64,000 nt of DNA, taken from contig CM069432.1 of the NCBI GenBank assembly GCA_035610365.1, forward strand, positions 263,621,177 through 263,685,176, read 5' to 3'. The DNA comes from Aquatica leii. Lineage: Eukaryota > Arthropoda > Insecta > Coleoptera > Lampyridae. Positions 57,548 through 64,000 of this stretch are shown here, one piece after another. The notes beneath the pieces are model-generated. The model saw only the letters and a program-made list of their open reading frames with translations, did no database searches and was not told the DNA's origin. Within the stretch, counting starts at the first letter, position 1, and each line of letters opens with the position of its first letter. The translations under genes and the position numbers were made by a program.

Positions 57548-59138
57548 CACAATTTGTTTAGTTACGGTCCTGTTAAGTAAATTGTAAAAGTTTAACAGGG
57601 CTCTAGTAGTAGCGAAGGGTTGCTGAAAAAGAAAAAAAAACGGGGAAGGTTAAGCAATAAATAGCAATCAGTAAATTTGATGTAAATATAATGAATTTAG
57701 AATAAATAGCAATTTACAAAATAATCAATAAAATATTCAATTTTGAATTATGCAAACAAAATATGCGTGAAGTTGAGTAAAACAATCGATAATGGATTTC
57801 AAATATTACAAAAATACAGGATCTAAATTACCTTGTGTTAAAACAAAAGTAGTAAAACTAATTTAATTACGTTAGGTTCGCAAAACAAACAACAAAAAAA
57901 ATTTAATTTGGGGCAGCGTTCGTTATTCGACAAGACAGTAATTTCAAATTTGAAATACAAAAAAAAAATCTTGCCTTATTACTTCGCTGATGGAACTCCG
58001 TGCACGGTATTTCCAGTCGAAGTTTCCTTAAATAAAATATTTAAAACAAACAATTGGCCGTCGGCAAATAACAGCCGAGAATTAGAGTTAGGTTCAAGTT
58101 TACTATCTCGTAGATCAGGAGATGCGCGACCAAATTTATGTAGGTTAATAGGTCAGTTACAATTACGTTATAAGTCAACAAATTTTAAGGTAAATCAGAT
58201 AACAACTTCTTATAGAAACAAAGAGAAATTAAATTAAGTAAATTAAGCCAAAGTTTAAATAACAAAAGTGAATTTTAAATAGCAAAAAAAAAATTGTAAA
58301 ATTTTAAAGTATAAGGAAAAGTTCTTGAATTTCTAAAGTTGATTAAGCAAGTAGGATTTTGATTAAAAGTTCAATGTAGAAAATCAAATCTTTGAGATTT
58401 GCACAAATATGAATTAATTCACAATAAAACGAAGGTTAACGGTTGGTTTTTTTTTCACTTAGCGTCAGTTGGTGCAATCGAAGTTGACTTCTCAGCGTAG
58501 CGTTAGTAGAGTTTACAAATAAACGGAGTATTTTGGTAGTTGAAGGAACTTTTACACGTGGAGTAAACAATCCGTTGGAGAAAACGTTCATATGAATTAG
58601 AACAATTTCGTCGGAAGAAAAACCGCTATAAAGAGGAAGGGAGAGAAGCGAAGTTAGATTAACTAAATAAAACAAAAACTAAGTACTTTACCTGGGTATA
58701 ATAATCCAGCGTTAAGAAAACTAAGTACACTTTTAAAATTTAAAGTAACTTATAGCCGTAAATATACGATTTTTAGTAATTTTAGGAAAGAAACAGGTTC
58801 CGTAGATATACTAAAAGTTAGGAAGGTTTCAACGTAATATCTGGTAAAATCACCGTGTTTAAGTAAACGTTAGTACTTCCAAGGTACAGTAAATTTTTGA
58901 AGTGATCTCAACAAGAGTTTGTCAGGAACTGATTAAATAAGGAAACGAAGTACCTAAGGTTATAATGACCTCAGAAGATAACAAAATAAATTCGTCAGCA
59001 AACTCGTGAGAACGCTCGAGTAAATGATATTTTAAACAAAAATATTTATAAGGACTAGAAAAGCAGCATTTAATCACGTAACTAACTTAAATAAATGAAA
59101 CAGTACCGGATTTAGAAAAACTTGCTCAGGGCGTAACA
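57548..59138 (-). repeat. 3' LTR candidate of the right-hand Gypsy element
   Basis: On the minus strand a run of seven G (59145-59139, a polypurine-like tract) is followed by TGTTACGCCC, a good LTR start. A CTTATAAATATT box lies at about 59050. The far end is set at the TGGCGCCC octamer (57547-57540). No second LTR is in the window to confirm the edges. The frame at 57908-58237 inside it is not family-like. Confidence 0.5.
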
Positions 59139-59384
59139 CCCCCCCAACAAAAGTTGAGCTAGGAAGCGGAAAAGAAAGGAAGCTGAGTAGCGAAACCAAT
59201 AAGGAGTGATGAGTGAGTATACTAGGGATGAGTTAATGAAAATGTTCATGGTAGAAGCAGAGAAAGGGAGAAAACAAAGAATGAAGTCATGGATAGAATT
59301 GATGTTATAGCGAGGACAGCGCGTCAAGGAAAGAAAGGGGTTGAGCACTGACCTACTAAGAATCACCATAACGTCCACATCCAA

Positions 59385-60838
59385 TCACCCATAGGACGTT
59401 GGAAGAAAGGTAGAAAGTAGGAAAGGAAAGGGATAAGATAGGAAAGTTATAATTTTTGACGGGTATGTCGTTTTCGACGATAATTGTCGTTTAAGAGAAA
59501 TAGTATCGGTAGCTATCGTAGAGTGATCATCTGAATCAGATGCAGAAGAATGAGTAGTAGAATTTAAGTTATCGGAGTACGCAGGTTTTAGATCTTTTGC
59601 GTGGAAAATACCTATGGATCTACCTAAGGAATCAGCCAACTCGTACGTCCAGGTAGAAATAACCTTTTTAATTTTATAAGGGCCTAAGAATTTAGGAGAC
59701 AGTTTAGCGTTTAAGAATTTGGAAGCGTTGGATAAAACAAAGTTTCTCTTCCAAACGGAATCACCTTTCTTATAAGTTACTGTTCGTTTGCGTAAATTGT
59801 AGCGATCTTGAGTGCGTTGTGTAGAACGTTTCATTTTAGCAAGAATCTCAGTACGTAAATTTTCGTAAAATTCTTTAGTATGTGTAGTAATAAGTGAATT
59901 AGTATCTATAGAAGGGATCTCATCGTCTAGAGGAGTTTTAAAGAGATTGCCGAAAAGAATGTGTTCTCGACCACAGAAAGCAAAGTATGGAGTGTAATTA
60001 GTTATTTCGTATTTTGAAGTACGGATGGCACAGCCAATCTTAGATAAGTTAACATCCCATGTGCGTTGATTTTCTTTGATATAGGAAGCTATCGTGGTTT
60101 TAAGAACTCTATTAACTCTTTCAGTAGGGTTAGATCTAGGGTGATATTTAGCAGTGTAGAGAATTTGGGTTTGATATTGGGTGCATAATTTTGAAAATTC
60201 CTTACTACGAAATTGGACACCATTATCAGCTATCAAATATTGAGGAGTACCAAATAATAAGAATATTTGTTCTTCCATAATCTTACAAATTTTAGAAGCA
60301 GTAGCAGTACGAAGCGGAAAGAAACATGTAAATTTAGTAAAATAGTCAGCAACGACAAAGATATAGGAGTTATCTTTAGAAGAGCGAGGTAAAGGACCAA
60401 CAATATCACAACTTAGCACCTGACATGGACAAGTGGGAGTTACTCTGAGAGAAAATAAACCTGGTTGTGCTTTTTGTTCGACTTTGTGCGCAGCACAGGT
60501 ATGACAATTATGGATGTATCTAGCAATATCAGCACGAAGATTTGGCCAATAGAAAAACTTATTAATACGATTTAAGGTCTTTGTAACACCGCAGTGCCCG
60601 CAAGTAGGAGGATCGTGGTATTGACGAATAATTTCCGTACGCTGGTTTTTAGGGACAACTGCTCTCCAATTTCCTAATGAAATATCAGAGAGATCAGAAG
60701 AAGTAACATGTTTGTAAAGCAAATCATTTTCCATAGACCACAGAGGAAACTTTTGAGGATTTTCAGAGACATTTTTAGTCATTTTCAAGTACCAGGGATC
60801 AGTAATAGGAAGATTAATTGAAGGTATAGTATTAGTGA
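59385..60838 (-). pseudogene. Gypsy integrase (right-hand element)
   Basis: Frame of 467 residues, shifted relative to RNase H by a break near 60840 (repeated AATTAATTAA). HHCC finger: YHDPPTCGHCGVTKTLNRIN to CHTCAAHK. Catalytic D in SCDIVGPL, D in IADNGVQF, E in SNPTERVNR. The C-terminus has KKGDSVWKRNF and LSPKFLGPYKIKKV (GPY/F-type domain). The frame is open and complete, so integrase could still be produced if expressed. Confidence 0.87.
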
Positions 60839-60840
60839 CA

Positions 60841-61999
60841 TTAATTAATTAAAAGTTCAGGAGTAGACTCTTGTAAGTCGAGTACAGTATTAGATAAAGC
60901 ATCGGGAACAACGTAATTTTTCCCTTGACGATGAACAATAGAGAAATTATATTGTTGGAGTCGTAAGGCCCAACGAGCCAAACGTCCAGAAGGATTTTGA
61001 AGTTTATTTAGCCAAATGAGAGAATAGTGATCCGTGATAACAGTGAAATGAGAACCTTCGATATAGGCACGAAATTTCTCAATAGCCCACAAGACAGCTA
61101 GGCATTCTTTTTCAGTAGTAGAATATTTAGTTTCGGGTTTAGTTAACGAGCGACTAATGTAAGCGATGACTTTTTCTCCATCAGGGGTTTCCTGACTAAG
61201 AACAGCACCTAAGCCAAAATTAGAGGCGTCTGTTTGGATAGAAAAAGGTAAAGAAAAATCAGGACAAGAAAGTATTGGAGCAGAAATAAGTTGATTCTTG
61301 AGGAAGGAGAAAGCTTCTTCGCATTTAGAAGACCAGACAAATGGAGTACTCTTACGAGTTAAGTGAGTTAAAGGAGCTAAAGCAGTAGAGAAATTGGGTA
61401 TAAAGCGACGATACCAACTAGCCATACCAAGTAGTCGACGAACTTCAGAAACAGAAGAAGGTTGAGGTATAGAGATAATAGCGTTGACTTTTTCAGGATC
61501 TACAAGTAAACCATTTCTATTAACAACATAGCCAAGATATTTATATATATATATTTTTCAGAGAGACGAAAATGACATTTCTTTTTATTCAAAGCGAGTC
61601 CAGCATTAGATAAGCGAGATAATATTTTAGTTAAAACTTCTAAGTGTTTGTCAAAGGAAGGGGTAGCAATGATAATATCATCCAAGTAAGCGAAGCAATA
61701 GGGTTCTAAATCAGCACCAAGAATTTGATCAATCAAGCGTTGAAATGTAGCAGGAGAATTATGCAAACCAAAAGGCATACGGTTAAACTGGTATAGACCT
61801 CTACCGGGTATAGTGAAAGCGGTAATGGGTTTCGAATCTTTAGATAAAGGGATTTGCCAGTAGGCAGAGCGAATGTCTAGAGAAGAAAGGAACTGAGCAT
61901 CACGAAGACGGTCCAAGATAGTATTGATGTATGGTAATGGGTGAGCATCTTTTTCAGTTACGGCGTTAACTTTTCGATAATCTATACAAAAACGATAGG
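60841..61999 (-). pseudogene. Gypsy RT and RNase H (right-hand element)
   Basis: RT: YRFCIDYRKVN, FLSSLDIRSAYWQIPL, RMPFGLHNSPATFQRLID and FAYLDDIII with both catalytic aspartates (61677-61688). A TA dinucleotide run at 61540-61556 shifts the frame after SEKY. The next frame (61425-60841) has MASWYRRFIPNFSTALAPLT, then RNase H: QTDASNFGLGAVLSQ, STTEKECLAVLWAIEKFRAY and ITDHYSLIWLN. It ends at a TAA at 60843-60841. Confidence 0.85.
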
Positions 62000-62692
62000 A
62001 GTTATTTTTTTCTTAACGAGAACAATTAGGCTAGACCATGGACTTGAAGAAGGTTCAACAATTCCTAAAGCAATCATGGAATCTAATTCCTCATCAGCAA
62101 TTTTGAGTAAAGCTGGAGAAAGTGGGTAGTAACGTTGTTTAATAGGTTCACTGGTTGTACGTATATGAAGTTCGATTAAGGTAGTGCAGTCAAGTTCAGT
62201 AGAATTGAGTACAGGAGAGTCAAATAATGATTGTAGAGTTTGTTCTTCAGTAGGGGAAAGGTTATGTCTAGTAATTAAATGATTAGTAGTAGATAAGGAG
62301 CAAATCTCATCAGAATTTCCAAAAGTCCAAGTACCCGTATGAAAATTAGGAACAAAATCTATTGATTTCCAAAAATCAATGCCTAAAATAAGTGATTGGG
62401 TGACTTCAGGGATGACTAAAACTTCTAAAGTGACTGTTTTGTCTTGAAGAGTGATAGGAAGATCAACAACACCAAGAATGTAGCAAGTTTCACCATTAGC
62501 AAGTGGACAAGTTGAAGTTGATTTAGGATAAGGTCGATATTTACGCAAAGAAAGGCCTAAAGAGCTTAAAAGGTTCCATCCTGGTTGACCTAAGATCGTT
62601 TTGGAGGAACCAGAATCCAATAAACTTTTAAAGGGATAGCCAAAGACTGTTACATTGAGATAAGGTCGTTCATCCTTGCGGACATTAGTCAA
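62000..62692 (-). pseudogene. Gypsy protease and start of RT (right-hand element)
   Basis: Protease active site LLDSGSSKTIL (62590-62625), flap region, and LILGIDFWKSIDF (the GxDF block). Then LDCTTLIELHIRTTSEPIKQRYYPLSP and MIALGIVEPSSSPWSSLIVLVKKK, the RT entry. The frame shifts just after VKKK near 62010, and the next RT piece is in another frame. Confidence 0.82.
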
Positions 62693-62883
62693 AACAAAAT
62701 TTAGAACATATTTATGATGATCTGGTAAAGTAGCGAAAGGGGTTTCCGAGTTAAGTAAAAGAAAAGAGGGCTCGCCTCGGTCCGAACACTCTGAAATGAG
62801 TTTAACGAAGAATTAATGCAATTTGAACAATTTGGTTTGATAACATCTGGTTTACCACAACCATAACAGTGACGAGTTTGAGG

Positions 62884-64000
62884 TTAAGGGCATTTAGGAG
62901 AAACATGACCTGGTTTTCGACAATTCCAACAAGTGACTGAAGAAGGAGTGGAAGTAACTTTAGTTTTGTTTGATGGTTTCGAAGTAAATTTTGGTTTTGA
63001 GTCAGTTGAACTAGCAGTGACATTTGAGGTAACGGACTTGATATCCTTTCCTTTGGGAGTAGACACCACAGAAGCAGCAGAAAGTTTAGGAGTATTTGAG
63101 CTACATTTAGATTGAGTCGAGATACTAGTATCGGTATCTGAGGAAGAGCCAACACTTAAGTAGGCGAGGCTTGGTTCAAGCAGATGAGAAGATTTCCTGG
63201 AAGGAGGAGGTTTAAATGTTTCAATAAAGTAATGATTCTGTTCGATTTGTTTACCTAAAGCAGAAAGTTGGGCGATATTAGCGACTGGAGTAAGCGTTAA
63301 AGCATTTTGGTAGAAAGGAGTTAAGTTACGGCGAATGTAGTATAGTTGTTTGGTTTCGGATAAAGGAGTCGTTAAGCGTTGAAAAAGATTGTACATTACA
63401 GCGAGATAAAAACTCATATTTTCAGAAGGACCCATAGTACGATTCTTAATTTCGTCAAGTAGTCTTTCATCATAATCAATCGGTAAGAATTCGGTTTTCA
63501 GCATCACAATTTCATCCCAAGTAGTGAGAGTGAATTTTCGAGAACGGTATAAGAGAAAGGCACGTCCTGTTAACAATTCAGGAGCATGAGCGAAAAGCAT
63601 TTGTTTAGTAATAGCACGAGATGAAGCTAAAATCTAAAAGAGACACTTTGCCTTCGCCTGAAAAGGTTAAGCCAAGCTTAGAGATATCAAAACGTTTTTC
63701 AGAAACAACTGATTAAGAAACGGGAGTTATTCTAGGTAATGGTCCAGAAATATCAAGTTCATCTTCGCTAGAAGAAAGTAAAGGAGGAGTTGAAAGATTA
63801 GCATCTTGATCAGTTACTTCAGCTGCATTAGGATCATTAGAACTAGTAGGTTTAGGGCTAGAAGAAGGTAATTTATGAAAATCTGTAAGGGTAACGCGAT
63901 TAAGTTTTTTCATTTTTTGTACTAAGTTTCATTTAAGGGTAGCAATAGCCAAAAGTTATGTATTACGTTGACCGGTTTCAGCATCACTAGTAGCGTTCAT
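62884..64000 (-). pseudogene. gag: Gypsy gag (right-hand element)
   Basis: The first frame from 63913 is Ser/Pro-rich (DFHKLPSSSPKPTSSNDPNA) and ends at 63713. After a damaged stretch that still reads FDIS and LGLTFSGEGK, the main frame (63600-62884) has capsid sequence (WDEIVMLKTEFLP, ENMSFYLAVMYNLFQRL) and ends in the zinc knuckle CWNCRKPGHVSPKC (CCHC). A second knuckle follows after a stop as CYGCGKPDVIKPNC, with its His changed to Val. Confidence 0.8.

Larger units (their letters stand above)
59139..64000 (-). mobile_element. Ty3/Gypsy element, minus strand, runs off the right edge
   Basis: gag, protease, RT, RNase H and integrase are all present in order with intact motifs. Damage is limited to a few frameshifts and short deletions, so it is clearly younger than the 6-10 kb Gypsy element. 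A possible gag ATG lies at the last base of the window (64000). The 5' LTR should lie just beyond it. Confidence 0.9.

Noticed and set aside
57908-58237. 109-residue plus frame as a possible gene
   Set aside because: No family resemblance, and it lies inside the candidate LTR of the right-hand Gypsy element.
1-64000. CRISPR array, bacterial defence or operon-like system
   Set aside because: No regularly spaced identical repeats; spliced genes and insect element families show eukaryotic nuclear DNA.

Overview
The window is AT-rich insect nuclear DNA dominated by decayed transposable elements. The best host signal is a six-exon 7tm_6 odorant receptor gene on the minus strand (55160-56556). This family is known from insects, its introns are short (45 to 64 nt), and its exons join in frame into a 388-residue protein. 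A second host-like locus at 32212-32557 (minus) encodes 93 residues in two exons and is not recognised. I saw no bacterial, CRISPR or operon-like signal.

Layout. 0-3.2 kb: rearranged LINE containing a duplicated chimeric segment. 3.3-4.9 kb: inverted-repeat element candidate and an LTR-like repeat. 5.96-10.53 kb: Ty3/Gypsy element with both LTRs and a disabled pol. 11.66-16.45 kb: 5'-truncated BEL/Pao element with an env-like tail, split by a 685-bp MITE. 17.4-18.1 kb: foldback palindrome and a second copy of the LTR-like repeat. 18.4-30.3 kb: four LINE remnants, a hAT-type MITE with an exact 8-bp duplication, a Helitron-like element and an LTR-like candidate. 32.2-36 kb: the two-exon gene, a Penelope-like element and an R1-like LINE in two pieces. 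36.4-47.4 kb: two LINEs of one family facing each other tail to tail. 48.3-54 kb: minus-strand Gypsy remnant, repeat block with a tRNA-like sequence, DDE transposase relic and Gypsy integrase relic. 55.2-56.6 kb: odorant receptor. 57.5-64 kb: a younger minus-strand Gypsy element that runs off the right end.

The genes do not form a pathway. The window shows a host receptor gene embedded in layered insertions, and several nesting events can be ordered. The MITE lies inside BEL and leaves a recoverable empty site. The Helitron-like element lies next to a LINE endonuclease relic. The R1-like LINE is divided by an LTR-like block.

Limits. Clade names rest on motifs read by eye. Most element edges are approximate unless target duplications or paired repeats are cited. 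I did not find a convincing previously undescribed system; the two-exon 93-residue gene is the best candidate for something new.
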